In this document: one piece after another, positions 33,428 to 44,869 of the stretch
Numbering within the stretch: position 1 is the first letter of the stretch
Layout: each line of letters begins with the position of its first letter
Assembly (NCBI GenBank): GCA_903813345.2
Contig: CAIIXF020000009.1
Span: 32,092,740 to 32,152,739, forward strand
DNA from: Owenia fusiformis
Lineage: Eukaryota > Annelida > Polychaeta > Sabellida > Oweniidae
DNA: 60,000 nucleotides
Reading direction: 5' to 3'
Notes under the pieces: generated by a model
What the model saw: the letters and a program-made list of their open reading frames with translations, nothing else
Database searches by the model: none
What the model was told of the DNA's origin: nothing
Position numbers and translations under genes: made by a program

Positions 33428-34522
33428 TTATTTAAAATGTCTTTTGGTGTTAATATATTTGAAAGGAACTATTTCATCATTTATAGGAGCTAATTCAAAA
33501 GTTGGTTTCAATGGATGAATATGAATATGACTTGAAAATCCATCACCAGCCATAATCTTAAGATCCTGCATAAAGATTGTTGAATTTCTATAAGACATTG
33601 GAACTTTGAATCTGATGTTATTAATTATATCCACATATGGAATAATTCCTTGGGGATAAGCTTTATGCTGGGGATTATGTACAGTCATGGGAGTATATCG
33701 TGCAAGCTGACGGTGAAAATAATAGTATGATTTCATGTGGAGGTACCGCCCTGCTCCCCACCAACTTATTGCGTCATATTGAACATCTATTGGCATTATA
33801 TACCCAATAGCTTTATTATGGAATGCTGCAAAACACTCATCAAATCGTATCATTGGGATTCGTTCTGTGAGATTCCATTGTTTGTCATGATTGTCTTCTC
33901 CTGGGCAACACTCGTCAAAGTCGGAAATACCCAAAGGGTCAAACACTGATCGTAGAGGCGCACCAACAGCAGGTCGTGTATCCAGTAGAAAATTTTCAAA
34001 TTGTCTCAGTATGGAAATATTCGGGTTCACTTTATTCAATGCATCTTTACTCAGAATTCTTGGCAGTGTTGGTTTCAATACGATATCCTCATCAAGGAAA
34101 ACATAATACAAGTATTTCCCAAGATGTTTCTGCGCATATGTCCAAGCAACGTTTCTTCCCGATGCCCAAGTTGTATTTGGGCCAAATACGTATTTAACAT
34201 GATTTAACTTCAAGTCTTCGCAGGGAGTGTTATAACTCAGTACCAACACGTCCAAATTCTCTGGGTCTCCAAACATGTCTGTTTGCACAAAATAGTCTCT
34301 TATGCATTGATCAGAATTCACTATATAAAGAAAGTTCTTCGTGTAATCCTTTTTTCCTGTTGTCAACATATCTCCTGTAATATGGTCTGATTTTGCTTCT
34401 TGTGAAGTCTTCATTGGTTTTATTGTAACTTTTTCTGAATAAAACAACACTGTGATCATCAAAATCAAGAAGACAAAAATAAGGAAACTATTTTTTCTTA
34501 GCATTTTTCTGAAAGAAAACAT
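33428..34522 (-). CDS. Type II membrane protein, probable Golgi glycosyltransferase-like
   Basis: A single minus-strand frame of 364 residues. A short basic N-terminus (RKMLRK) is followed by one membrane segment at about residues 12-29 (SFLIFVFLILMITVLFY), a stem rich in Lys/Thr/Ser and a luminal domain with N-glycosylation sequons (NTT, NIS, NLT, NST), the plan of Golgi glycosyltransferases. YYVFLDEDIVLKP (Asp144-Asp146) has the look of a metal-binding DxD motif after a hydrophobic strand, and the later FAAFHNKAIGY and ISWWGAGRYLHMKSYYYFH resemble the acceptor side of DUF707-like proteins. I cannot name the family or substrate. ATG at 34522 is chosen; a TTTCAG just downstream (about 34511-34506) means the frame might instead begin at Met7 after a splice. 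No intron within the frame. Confidence 0.65.
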   Translation of the reverse strand: MFSFRKMLRKNSFLIFVFLILMITVLFYSEKVTIKPMKTSQEAKSDHITGDMLTTGKKDYTKNFLYIVNSDQCIRDYFVQTDMFGDPENLDVLVLSYNTPCEDLKLNHVKYVFGPNTTWASGRNVAWTYAQKHLGKYLYYVFLDEDIVLKPTLPRILSKDALNKVNPNISILRQFENFLLDTRPAVGAPLRSVFDPLGISDFDECCPGEDNHDKQWNLTERIPMIRFDECFAAFHNKAIGYIMPIDVQYDAISWWGAGRYLHMKSYYYFHRQLARYTPMTVHNPQHKAYPQGIIPYVDIINNIRFKVPMSYRNSTIFMQDLKIMAGDGFSSHIHIHPLKPTFELAPINDEIVPFKYINTKRHFK

Positions 34523-34529
34523 TTTTGTG

Positions 34530-35060
34530 ATTTGACAAATTGTTCATTAATCTGTCCATATAATATAATTTGTAATAAAAAATTATCTTTCTGTATTGAT
34601 GGTTTTTCTGCCTGGTGAATATGTTGTTGTGTGAACGTTATAAATACATTCTACTTATATATTAGGGGAGGACCATTGGCTCTTCATTGTCCCCAAATTT
34701 AGAGACAATTCCATATTGCATACATATATCATTTTAACCTAACACACAGGGTGCAGCATAAGCATTGGTCCAGGGACCAAAAATCCCCACTTGACCCAAC
34801 ATGACTGGTCTGTTTGACCAATTTGGTCCAGTTGTTCATATTTCATGAAAAAAGTGATGGACCAACTGTATCCAGTTGCTTGGAAAACTTGTTGCTATAT
34901 TGAAAAATTGATTAATCAATCCAAAATAAAATACAGAGATTTTTAGACAGTTTGTATGACACTGATGAGAGTGATAGGAATGTTGATGTAACTAAAGTTG
35001 ACGACAGTAACAGTCCTAGTCAATTTAATTGTGCGTCAACCAAACCTACAAAATAACTAA
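34530..35060. other. No gene recognised; 5' flank
   Basis: AT-rich upstream region of the type II protein gene, with a degenerate GGTCCAGTTG / TTTGACCA-rich stretch near 34767-34880. No exon recognised. Confidence 0.35.
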
Positions 35061-35063
35061 AAG

Positions 35064-35190
35064 ACCACATATGCATCAAATTGAAATAAAAGACAGAATT
35101 TGTCAAATTTGCAATAAGGGGGAAGTGGAGGATGAAAAGCATTTTCTTCTTTTATGTGATTGTCATAAAGATTGCAGAATTTTTTAACAA
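35064..35190 (+). pseudogene. LINE C-terminal zinc-binding tail, second fragment
   Basis: The plus strand reads QIEIKDRICQICNK, then EVEDEKHFLLLC and DCHKDCRIF before a stop. The spacing R-x-C-x2-C ... EDE-x-H-x4-C matches the fragment at 10.13-10.4 kb, but the sequence has diverged. About 40 residues only; no reverse transcriptase nearby. Confidence 0.65.
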
Positions 35191-35705
35191 ACTAAGTTTT
35201 ATTGACTCATTTGAAAATATGTTGGATGATAAAGAAAAGTTTAAGTTTTTAAGATTTCGGATGATTATGAAATTGTAAACAAATTGATACAATTTATGCA
35301 TAAACTTTCCAATCAACTTTGGCTATTTGAAAAATGATTCATTTTACCGTATATGTGTATAATTGTGTCTTGTAATTGATTTTGTGATTTAGGCTTGAAA
35401 ATCTTGAATCTTACAATATTATATGGAAAATAAATTAATATTTTAAATGCGAAAATGTCTGTATATTTAGGATTGTTTGTGGTTTAGCTGATGGGAATGT
35501 GGCCTCTTGTATTTTGATGCGTCTTTGACACATTATTTCTAAAATATCAACATTGCTGAAACTTAATAAATTGCAAGAGGCCTGTCGGTTAACTGCACAT
35601 TTAAACTGATTTATCTGAAATTTACAGACGTTTTGCATCTCAGATATGAATGTGTACTAGTATACTATTTGTACGTGATTAGTTATTATTTTAAGGTTGC
35701 TTTCA

Positions 35706-37039
35706 GGCCTATAGCCTAGGGTTTCAGGGGTTCCAGTAAACCCCCCTGGCCAAATATTCTTTCAAAATCACGCAGTTTTTGTACCATTCTGAGCACTTTT
35801 CAATAAGCCAATACGCGATAGATTTTTAGTTTAGTTCAGTTTAGTTACTTCACACTTGAAGAGTTCTCATGAGAGGTACAACTTCGTCTACATCCGGGTT
35901 CTTTCCCATTGGATTACACAGGAGTGCGATTTTCAATGCCGCACTACGGCTTTATTAAACATTTATATAGTGTTACATTTGCACAAATGATAGATATGTA
36001 TGATATTAAGATATACAAAAAGGCTTTTTGAACTATAATCCCCAAATCCGAAAAAATCTTTAGTTGGAAATGCCGTCCAATTCCAGTGACGTCACTGATT
36101 TCCCACAAATTGCTCAGACGCCATTGAAGATCGAAAAAAATATAAATAATGTAACTTTGAATCTCTGATTATCTTTCTGATTATTGAATAGAATGAATCA
36201 TGTAAATATGCTCGAGCGCTGGTGGAATATCGGAGGCTGAGAAACTGTCAATTTTGTCAAGATTCACGCTAGTTTTATCAGAAATTGTTGAAATTTTGTT
36301 TGAGCAATCTTCCGCCAATATGATGCTATACATACGCTATGATGTAATCCTCGAGCAATGAAATTAGCGGATCATGACCTTTGACTTTGCAGTCTCCGGA
36401 CGTTTCGTTCAGAGTAATCGACTCGTGATTTTGGCCCAATTTTTAAAATCACAAATGATTGCTCATAACTTCACAAATGTAGACTCACCAAACTGTCAAT
36501 GTGGCGAAGTCGAAACTGTCAAGCACATATTTCTCAATTGTGGTCTCAACCTGAACTCTCATAATCTAAATGTCAACTCCTCCACTTATTAGGTAACCTT
36601 CAAATGGACAAAAATGGTCTAATCAAAACATTTTTATTTGGTCATCCTGATCTTTCAACTGAACAGAACATTATGATTTTCAAACTAGTTACAATTTTTT
36701 TATCAGACAATTCCACTTAATGCTCAAGATGGCCTCTTTATGCTCCAACAGATCATCTTATAACCTTGCCCCAGCACCATTACCCAGCAAATACCAGTAA
36801 ACCCCTTTGTCAGAAAAATACATCTTTTTCACATACTCAATATTCTTTTTATATTTAAAGTGAACCTATAATGCTATCCTCTCATAGAGATTGGTCACTT
36901 ATATCAGAAACTATTTGTACTTGTATATAATGAAATAAAACAGATTATAAAAAAAAATTTGGCCCAAAGTTGTCAAATGTGAGCCCCCTTGAATTTTTTG
37001 AAAAGTGAATCCCCTTGGCAAAATTTGGCAACAGGCCTG
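35706..37039. repeat. GTAGCC repeat split by an insertion
   Basis: 35706-35810 matches the left half and 36958-37039 the right half of the complete copy at 22582-22765 (GGCCTATAGCC, CCCCCCTGGCCAAATATTC, CATTCTGAGCA; then GGCCCAAAGTTGTCAAA, GTGAATCCCCTTGGCAAA, ACAGGCC). The 1.15-kb intervening block is described separately. Confidence 0.8.
35811..36957 (+). mobile_element. 5'-truncated LINE insertion with A-rich tail
   Basis: Inserted into the GTAGCC repeat. The plus strand encodes, from about 36374, RLVILAQFLKSQM, then SPNCQCGEVETVKHIFLNC, a C-x-C-G-x2-ET-x2-H-x4-C zinc knuckle of the type that ends Jockey/R1/I-like LINE proteins; after a frameshift GLIKTFLFGHPDLS and IFKLVTIFLSDNST continue the family's usual C-terminus. 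Its right end is ATGAAATAAAACAGATTAT followed by an A-run, as expected of target-primed insertion. The first 400 bases (GTTTAGTTCAGTTTAGTTAC and on) are of unknown origin. Confidence 0.7.
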
Positions 37040-37044
37040 GCCAT

Positions 37045-38640
37045 GTAGGTAGTGCCAAATATCCTGTTGTGCCAGACACTAGATGTATACATGTAAAATA
37101 ATTGCAAAATGCACTATGAAAATAGAAAAATATTGTTTGAAATCATCATCGACAAAATTTATACTGTAACTTGCTTTGATTTGACGGCCATTTTATTTGG
37201 CGGATTTGGTGGATTGATTACAACAGCCAAAATAAGTAAATAAATCTCCGGGGATTCCGAGCAAAGATTTTTTGTCCAAAAAAATTTGAAAAAAACAAGT
37301 AAAATGTCAATATTGAATCATTTTCCAAGATCTACAGATCCACAACTGGTTCAGACAAAAAATCCAGATAGCAATCAAGATAAAATACCAAATAGCAGAT
37401 AAAATAACGACTTACAGTATTAATAAAAATCATACTATAAATGCAAATGTTAATGTCATCAAAAGATAAATATTTCCAAAAATAACTTGGGAGTTAAACA
37501 TGAGCTTACCTGAAGAACATTCTGGATGTATCACACTACCCTAAGTATTACTGGTATCGTGGTATGTATAAAAAAAATATGTAAATAACATATATTTTGT
37601 ATATACTGTATTTAGGTATAATGATAGCATAGTGTAGTGTAGTGTAGTATAATGCAGTGTAGTTAGCTTTATTTCTGTACTGACTTATATGTCATTGTCA
37701 AGTAAAGCATATGTCATCCCATGACATCCAAAGAGACAATAAAAGAGTCAATATATATATAATGTTGTAAGCTGACTTTGTTCATAAACATATAAAATTC
37801 CATTATCACCGGTGATCCGCTCGATTACGCTGGTTACCGAAATGGTTCGTTTCGGTAACAAAATGTCGGAACGTCAAAGGTACGATTTTTCTTTTTTTGC
37901 TTATTTTGCTCGTTGAAGGCAGAATCCCCACGACATTTTTTCTCACAAATGTATATCAGTATCATATGTTTTATAAAAGGTACATGTTTGCGAAAAAATA
38001 TCTCAGAAGACAACAGAATCGTCAATTCAAGTTAATTCCTCACTTAAGTTACATAAATGGTAAGGGTTAAAAGTGCAGATATTAACTGTTTTTCGAAATA
38101 TCGTTTCGGTAACTTAAGTGAGGGATTAAATCTTGGGAATTCTGCCTATCGTGTGAAATAAGGAAAAAAAGAAAAATCGTGCCTTGGACTTTTTTTTAAA
38201 GGCCTCCTCACACATTATTAAGGAAAACATATCGACACATTTAGTGCATTTAACCATTTGATAACATATTGTGGATCTTAATTTGCATTTCATTTGTATG
38301 GAAGACTTTGATAAAATCCTTTTTTGATGATCTTTGTTAGAAAGCTGATGTTTGGCTAAGCTTCGAAATTCCAAATTGAACAAACTACTGAGAATACCAT
38401 GGTGTAAATATTTTTGCTTTATAATATGGAAAAAAAAGGAAAAAATTATTATTGAACAATTGAAGCATCGTGCTCAGAACTGGATGGTGGAATGGATTTA
38501 GGATGATTTTAAGAACAATTAAGTGTTATTGAACTTGTTTTTATACTGCGGATTTTAGAAACTTTTACCTAGCATTTACAACAAGTGACAGCACAAAGAG
38601 ATATAGGAGCCTAGTGATAAACCAGCACAGAGAGACTATT
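37045..38640. other. No gene recognised; small inverted repeats
   Basis: AT-rich. GGCAGAATCCCC (37918) and GGGAATTCTGCC (38137), and ATTCCTCACTTAAGTTAC (38035) and GTAACTTAAGTGAGGGAT (38109), form nested inverted pairs, suggesting a decayed fold-back element of about 250 bp. A TAGTGTAGTG microsatellite lies near 37629-37665. Confidence 0.45.
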
Positions 38641-38789
38641 AGGTGACATAAAATCACCAGATGGATACCAACAACAACAAGAAACAACATCTACATCGAC
38701 ATCAATAATCCGCAAAAGCTAATAAGCCCATTTAAAGCAATTAAAGAAGAACAAGAGATCAGAAGGAAGAGCCATTCCACAAGATATCT

Positions 38790-39050
38790 GCACAGGGGCT
38801 TGTCTGGAGGGTCGGGTAAGCCCTCCGATGAGTGTGTACATCTTATTAAGAGTATATAGCTCTCCGATGAGTGTGTACTTCTTATTAAGAGTATATATAC
38901 TCTTAATAAGAAATACACACTCATCGGAGGGCTTGCCCGACCCTCCAGACAAGTCCCTGTAGATATCTGTTAGCATGTAATCAGAAAACTCCACCTGATG
39001 CGTTCAAATTTGCTTCCAAAGACAAGATCAGCATTTTGAGCATGTGTCAT
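38790..39050. repeat. Palindromic repeat with CTCATCGGAGGG arms, copy 1
   Basis: CAGGGGCTTGTCTGGAGGG at the left is mirrored by CCCTCCAGACAAGTCCCTG at about 38938-38956, with CCTCCGATGAGTGTGTAC and TCTTATTAAGAGTATATA units between. The stretch 38902-39050 is repeated directly at 39789-39938, so a copy or part copy flanks a 740-bp spacer. Confidence 0.75.
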
Positions 39051-39786
39051 ACATATACTCTTAAGGTGACTGTTAACTTAATCGATTTTCAGAAAAAATT
39101 GAAAATTTCACAATCTTGAAATTTTCAAACTCTTCCTGAGAAGTCGTTTTTATTATTTCACATATGCTTGTGCACTGTAATCATTACAAAGACATCAAAG
39201 AACAACATAAAACTTAAGTTTGAGAAAAAAAGTGCAGTTTCAAAAATTTGAGAAGATTTTTTTCTAGGAGTAGCCCGTGAAAAACTGCTGTTTCAAAATA
39301 TCTGAACATTTCAGAAAATATACTTCAAACATATATCAAAAACGAAGGAGCAACGGAAATTTGAAAAATTACCCGATAAAAAAATTGGGATCAAAATAAG
39401 GAAAAAAGTACACTTCTCAATTTGTTTTTTTCTATTTTTTTTAATTTGTATGAGAGATTTCAAAATTCTAAAGCTCCTTCCATTTTGGGCTATATTAAAG
39501 GGATGTTTCAGAGAAATTAGAAAAAAAAATGTTCAGGGACCTTTGCCGTGCTACTCTTTTTGTCAATTTTTCTGTCACATTTTCAGAGGACTCAAATTCC
39601 CATTCCAAAATGTTTACTGTTTCTATTTTCATTACCACAGTGAGCCTGGTTATATAAATGATAAGTGGAACTAAAAAATTGACAGAAAATCCAACCAAAA
39701 GACAGTTTTGATGGTCAGATTATACTCAAATGCTATGTGCTTCCTGGTTTCGGCCATCTCGGATTTTTTGATTAAGTTATAAGTTA

Positions 39787-39940
39787 CCTTAATAAGAAGT
39801 ACACACTCATCGGAGGGCTTGCCCGACCCTCCAGACAAGTCCCTGTGGATATCTGTTAGCATGTAATCAGAAAACTCCACCTGATGCGTTCAAATTTGCT
39901 TCCAAAGACAAGATCGGCATTTTGAGCATGTGTCATATTT
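39787..39940. repeat. Direct copy of the right half of the 38.8-kb palindrome
   Basis: AGAAGTACACACTCATCGG through AGCATTTTGAGCATGTGTC-like sequence matches 38902-39050 with only a few differences. The two stretches lie 887 bp apart in the same orientation. Confidence 0.8.
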
Positions 39941-39988
39941 TGAGCCCAAAAATCTCGTCATCAATATAAAATCTTTCTTGGTGAATTA

Positions 39989-40458
39989 TGGTATGAGGTT
40001 CCATATCCATCCGCCAAAAGGTATGACCCCTATATAGTCCATTTAAAAACTTGTGGTTTTGTTCTAAATAACGCCATAGTTGGCTTCTAGGGTACCTAGT
40101 ATGCCACTATTTGGTATCAAAATAAAGAGGAGGAGTTCAACTTTCATTTGAATTACGAAAATAGCGATGTAGGTCAAAAATAGTTCCGACGTGAGCATGT
40201 TTACTACGCGTTTGCCCATCATATCAGAATTGAGGAAGTGGTAGCAAACGCAAGTCACAATAAATGGACGCTGATATCTCAAAAAGTAACCTGACTCCCT
40301 ATAATTTGATGTAGATCAATCGAACCCCTATATGAACAGGTACATTTTGATATATAACACTATGGGGGGTAAGCGTTTTATAGTTGGTCACGAACGCCAT
40401 ATGTGCAAAGTATTGTTATGAATTTTCGAATTTGGTGTTGGATTACGGTACTCATACC
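39989..40458. mobile_element. Harbinger-like MITE, copy 1
   Basis: About 470 bp, ends GGTATGAGGTTCC and GGTACTCATACC (inverted), flanked by TTA on both sides (39986-39988 and 40459-40461). The same element occurs at 41249-41872 and, reversed, at 54451-54916, each also with matching TTA/TAA flanks. A three-base TWA target duplication is the hallmark of PIF/Harbinger elements. No transposase; the interior open frames are not conserved as protein. Confidence 0.75.
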
Positions 40459-40461
40459 TTA

Positions 40462-41245
40462 ATATGAGGCCTAAAATTGTCTGCTAGTTGGCCAGAGACC
40501 AATATTCTAGCAGATTTTGAGAACAGAATCGATTTGTTCGTTCTGCGTAGGGCAAACAATGATTTGAAATCACTTTCAACCATTCTGTGAGTATAAGAAT
40601 GGTCATAAGAGGCCCGTGGAGGGTCTGGAATGAAAGAAAGCCCTCTGAAATTCCGCCAAAATTGCAGGTTATTTCTTCATTTTTTGCTAAAATTACATGA
40701 TTTTCAGGGCCCATATCTCAGTGATATTGCTACAATGTAGCGATTTTTCATTTTTACAGGCTAGATACACGTGTCAGGTCGACAGAAACAGTAAGCATGT
40801 GTGATTTTCAAATTGCTACATTGTAGCAATATTTATTTCAAAATACAGGTGTGAGGGAAACTGCAATTTAGTTAGATTTGGGCGAAAATGGCCAAATTTC
40901 AGTCAAAATCCTCGAGACACAGGCCCTTTGTCTTCGATTTAGTCAATGATGCAACTCTTAGTAGAAGGTGTGCCATATAGGGAATGAAAGCTGTTTGTCA
41001 GACGTATCATTTTCTTCAATAAACTCAGATATAGTCAGGTTAGATTTGTGACGTCACAGTGGCAAAGTTAGACCAGCATATTTAGACGTATTTGGGGTAG
41101 GGCAAATTAACCCTTTCTAGCCTAAATGGATAAATTTTTCACATATTCAGCCAGTTCCGACGTTTTTATGCATTTTTGAACTAGAAATGATATTTTCTGC
41201 CAAAAAAAGTTGCAGAGACAAAAATCAGTGTGATGTCATAACACA
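40462..41245. other. Non-genic stretch between two MITE copies
   Basis: No exon recognised. Two small palindromes, GCTACAATGTAGC (about 40729) and TGCTACATTGTAGCA (about 40816), recall other short inverted repeats of the window. Flanked by direct copies of the Harbinger-like element. Confidence 0.4.
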
Positions 41246-41248
41246 TTA

Positions 41249-41872
41249 AGGTATGAGGTTCCATATCCATCCGCCAAAAGGTATGACCCCTATATAGTCC
41301 ATTTAAAAACTTGTGGTTTTGTTCTAAATAACGCCATAGTTGGCTTCTAGGGTACCTAGTATGCCACTATTTGGTATCAAAATAAAGAGGAGGAGTTCAA
41401 CTTTCATTTGAATTACGAAAATAGCGATGTAGGTCAAAAATAGTTCCGACGTGAGCATGTTTACTACGCGTTTGCCCATCATATCAGAATTGAGGAAGTG
41501 GTAGCAAACGCGAGTCACAAGAAATGGACGCTGATATCTCAAAAAGTAGCCTGACTCCCTATAATTTGATGTACAGTTGGGGACATAAATAAATGACAGG
41601 TGGATTTGCTGAAGATTTTAAGGGATATGTATCTAGACAATATTGGAAATTATGGGCTTTCAGACCACCATAATTAGGAAATGGTGATCGAAAATCGACC
41701 TGTCATTTATTTTTGTCCCCAACTGTAGATCAATCGAACCCCTATATGAACAGGTACATTTTGATATATAACACTATGGGGGGTAAGCGTTTTATAGTTG
41801 GTCACGAACGCCATATGTGCAAAGTATTGTTATGAATTTTCGAATTTGGTGTTGGATTACGGTACTCATACC
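41249..41872. mobile_element. Harbinger-like MITE, copy 2, carrying an inserted element
   Basis: Nearly identical to copy 1 but 152 bp plus a duplicated TA longer because of the insertion at 41574-41725. TTA flanks at 41246-41248 and 41873-41875. Confidence 0.8.
41574..41725. mobile_element. Tc1/mariner-like MITE nested in the Harbinger-like MITE
   Basis: 152 bp. Left end CAGTTGGGGACATAAATAAA, right end TTTATTTTTGTCCCCAACTG: inverted repeats of about 28 bp. Flanking TA at 41572-41573 and 41726-41727. The uninterrupted TGATGTAGATCAATCG at 40310 or so in copy 1 is the empty site, so the TA duplication is shown directly. Non-coding. Confidence 0.9.
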
Positions 41873-42680
41873 TTATGGTAAATCCTAGACTATATCCTAT
41901 TTAGTCTGAATTATATTCAGACTATAAGGCACCTATGTTAAAGTTTGGTAATTCTAAATATTTGTTTACATAGGAAGTGCTATTCAAAATGGCCGATTGG
42001 GTAAAATTAATTTGCACATTTGTTACTTCAACTAGCTTTATTTCCACTTAAACAATATGCTGTGTTACTTTTTATTGCATTTAATTGTACCTTACTATTT
42101 AATTGAAATTTTGTAATGTTTATTTTATTGAAGAAATGGTTCCTCCAATTGATAATTTTGTGCAAAAAATTTCACTGCAATTCCCACAGGAAAGTAGTAC
42201 ATCATAACAGACTGACGTCTAGTCAGTCTGTTGGATACATACTATGGTAAATCCTCTATCTTTCTTGTTGTGGGCGATAATAGAGTACTTTGACTTATTC
42301 TAAATGCTTTATGAACTTATCCTTCAATATCATATGAAAATTTTACAGACAACAAAATCACTTACTGCTATTTTTCCCAAAGGAGGGACAACAAATGTAT
42401 TTTAGCAAAGATACAGGCCAAAGAATGGAGATAAAATATTCAAACTTACTTTTTAGCCAGGAAGAAGGATGACGTCACTTATAATCTGCGGGAAACTTAA
42501 ACTTGGAAAAATTTGAAATTACTTGAATGGTCATTCCTTTTTATATAATGATACATTTCCATTTTCCAAAGCTATCTCATAAAGTTGCAAAACAAGATAC
42601 TCATTTTAGGTGCATCAATTCATTATCTCGGTAAAGACAGAATGAAACACAATGTGCATCTGTTTGTTGTTTTACTGTTC

Positions 42681-42737
42681 GCACATGCGCACTAATGAAA
42701 TAAATTACAAATGGCGGCGCCCATGAAACATTTTTGA
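42681..42737 (+). promoter_or_regulatory. MRPS34 promoter: NRF-1-like and YY1-like sites, short upstream ORF
   Basis: GCACATGCGC (42681-42690) is close to the NRF-1 palindrome GCGCATGCGC, and AAATGGCGGC (42709-42718) is a YY1-type initiator motif; both are common in promoters of nuclear genes for mitochondrial proteins. The ATG within the YY1 motif opens an eight-codon frame (MAAPMKHF, 42711-42737) that ends 30 nt before the MRPS34 start and would dampen translation if included in the mRNA. Confidence 0.5.
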
Positions 42738-42766
42738 AAATTATAAAATTCCCCTTTAGACCGATC

Positions 42767-44858
42767 ATGCCTGTAAAATACGTCGGGAGACTCAATCGTT
42801 ACAAGTGTAAAAGGTTGTTTGATATATTGTGCAACCTCAAAGACTTAGGAGTTGGAAGAGTCGTTTACAGAGATACGAGAAAACGATTTTTCCCCAATGA
42901 ACCTTCGTATGTGAGGATAACTGAGGCTGTTCCAGATTATTCGAAACCGGTAAGTAAATGGTATTGTATACGCTGCATGTCAATATGACATGGAGCATCA
43001 TATGTTTTAGTCGATTTTGTAAGTATATTGTATAGCAACCTCTAATTGGTGCGGAAAGTCACACACAGGTCCAACTAGAAGTCTACTCGTGAGATGTATT
43101 GTGATCAGAGACTTATCGCATCCTACGACCCCTTTAGATTGTGGTCGTACGCCTGATTCATTGGTAAGCCTGTCTTTCTGCAATGCCGGAGAATGAACTA
43201 CGCATTCCACTTTTAAATGACCTACCTCGATACATTCCAGAGTATTTTAGAATTCTTTTTATGTTGTTAGATCGCCAATTGTATGAGTTTATCGGCAGAA
43301 CGAAGATATTTTCTATTTTGATAGCAATATTTGCGTGTAATATTTAACTTATTTCAACCGTCAAATTCCTCCATTCAGTTCCTGGCATGCACCAGTCATA
43401 AGGGAAATCCCTGGGGAATTCCCCTTCCGACATTTTGAAAATTGCTGACATATTTCCGATGTAAAAACTAAAATCTCTTCACATGTCTATTTTTTAAAAA
43501 TACCTCAAATGGAAACTTTATTTCAGGAAATCTAAAGATTTTAACAGTAATACATATTTTTCATTTTTTATGATTACCATTTTTATTATTTGGGAGAGTT
43601 TAAACATTTTCCCCCATTTTTGCACTTTAAATCTTAAATAAATTCACCAATTGATAACACATCACAAATATTTTGGGAGATATTATTATATTTGAGCTTG
43701 TAAGGAATACATCGGTAGGTCAATTCAATTGTACACAATGTTTGCAGTTTTCATCAAAGTACAACTGAACAGAACTTTCAAACAATGCAACCTTCAGCAC
43801 CCGTCTCTCATAGAACAGTATTATTACATCATTCAAGTGACACTATAGAAAATAATTTGATGGATAGCATATATTGATATGTTCTGTTGAAAATATGCCC
43901 AGAAAGTATATTTCAGATTGATTGTTGAATTGAATGATATGTTGAATATTTAGTTGACATATTTAACAGTTTAGACAACACCGTGTCTTTACATATTAAT
44001 ATCGCTTAAATGTCCGGACTGATTTTATGAGTATTCAGCACTTTTGAAAAGTCTGTTTTATAATTTGATCTGACAGGTTTAGATCAAACTGATCATTGTC
44101 ATAGACTCGACAGGGCATAGTGGAAGACGACAGAATGTATTGATCAATTTTAGATAGATGTAAGGGTGTTTTTATAACTGCTGCGTTAAACACCAAAAAA
44201 TGTAGATGCAGTGATGGAGGGTTGTAATAGGCATCAATTCGGAAAGTATTCAATATGGAGGGTGAATCACTCAAACAGAGAGTGAGAATAATCAGTGAGA
44301 AAAAACAGGTTTCTCAAAAATGCAGTTATTATAATATCTAATTTTCTTTCAAATATGTGCAGTTGAGTTTCAGGTGGGAGCTAGTCTGTATACAAAATCT
44401 CATCTGAGTGATAGCACCCACTTTCTTCAATGGTGAGAAGATCACTTCGATTTTATAATATAATACATTCTACCATATTTCAGGATGTTCTTCGTGGAAC
44501 AGTTTGGGGGGAAGTTGTGTTCCGTGGTCAGAATGAAGGAATCAAGAAACTGACTCTCTCTACCCACAAACCCGACTGGGTCCTGTTGCCAAAGGAGGAA
44601 GAAGAGGCATTCTGCTCCCATGATGCACCAGCTTATAAACCTAATGTAGTACCATCTAAGATAACATACCCACCATTGCTGAAGGCAATGGTTGTTGATG
44701 AATTAGAGAGAAAAGGAGAACATTTAACAGAAGAACCCATGTTGGATTTACAAGTTGTACAGCACTGGAGTAAAAATAAAAAACATGGAGCTTCTATATA
44801 TGACACAGAAACACATATTTTAGAAGATATTGATAACCAAAGGAGTGCTCATAGCTAG
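42767..44858 (+). CDS. MRPS34: Mitochondrial ribosomal protein S34, two exons
   Basis: Exon 1 42767-42949 (61 codons, donor CCG|GTAAGT); exon 2 44484-44858 (acceptor TTTCAG, stop TAG at 44856). The joined protein is 185 residues, somewhat shorter than the vertebrate form (about 218). MRPS34 is a metazoan-type component of the mitochondrial small ribosomal subunit. Family signatures: YVRITEAVPDYS (in vertebrates YWRLTRVRPDYT), GTVWGEVVFRGQNEG (like GKAWGILTFKGKTES), DWVLLPKEEEEAF (DWRLVPKHEEEAF), TYPPLLKAMVVDE (PYPPLLRAMIIAE) and LTEEPMLDLQ (STEEPMLNVQ). The C-terminal 40 residues are not conserved. The start is the first ATG in frame. It converges on C1GALT1. Confidence 0.92.
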
Positions 44859-44869
44859 TGACTTCAAGG

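Noticed and set aside
33737-34207. Four overlapping plus-strand open frames of 68-73 residues
   Set aside because: Antisense shadows of the type II membrane protein gene.
40064-41542. Two near-identical 72-residue minus-strand frames (MRYQRPF...)
   Set aside because: They lie in the Harbinger-like MITE; a third copy at 54627 extends differently and differences are not biased to synonymous sites as far as can be judged by eye.
42734-42766. Upstream extension of the MRPS34 frame
   Set aside because: It begins at TTG, not ATG; the first ATG in frame is 42767 and fits the family N-terminus.
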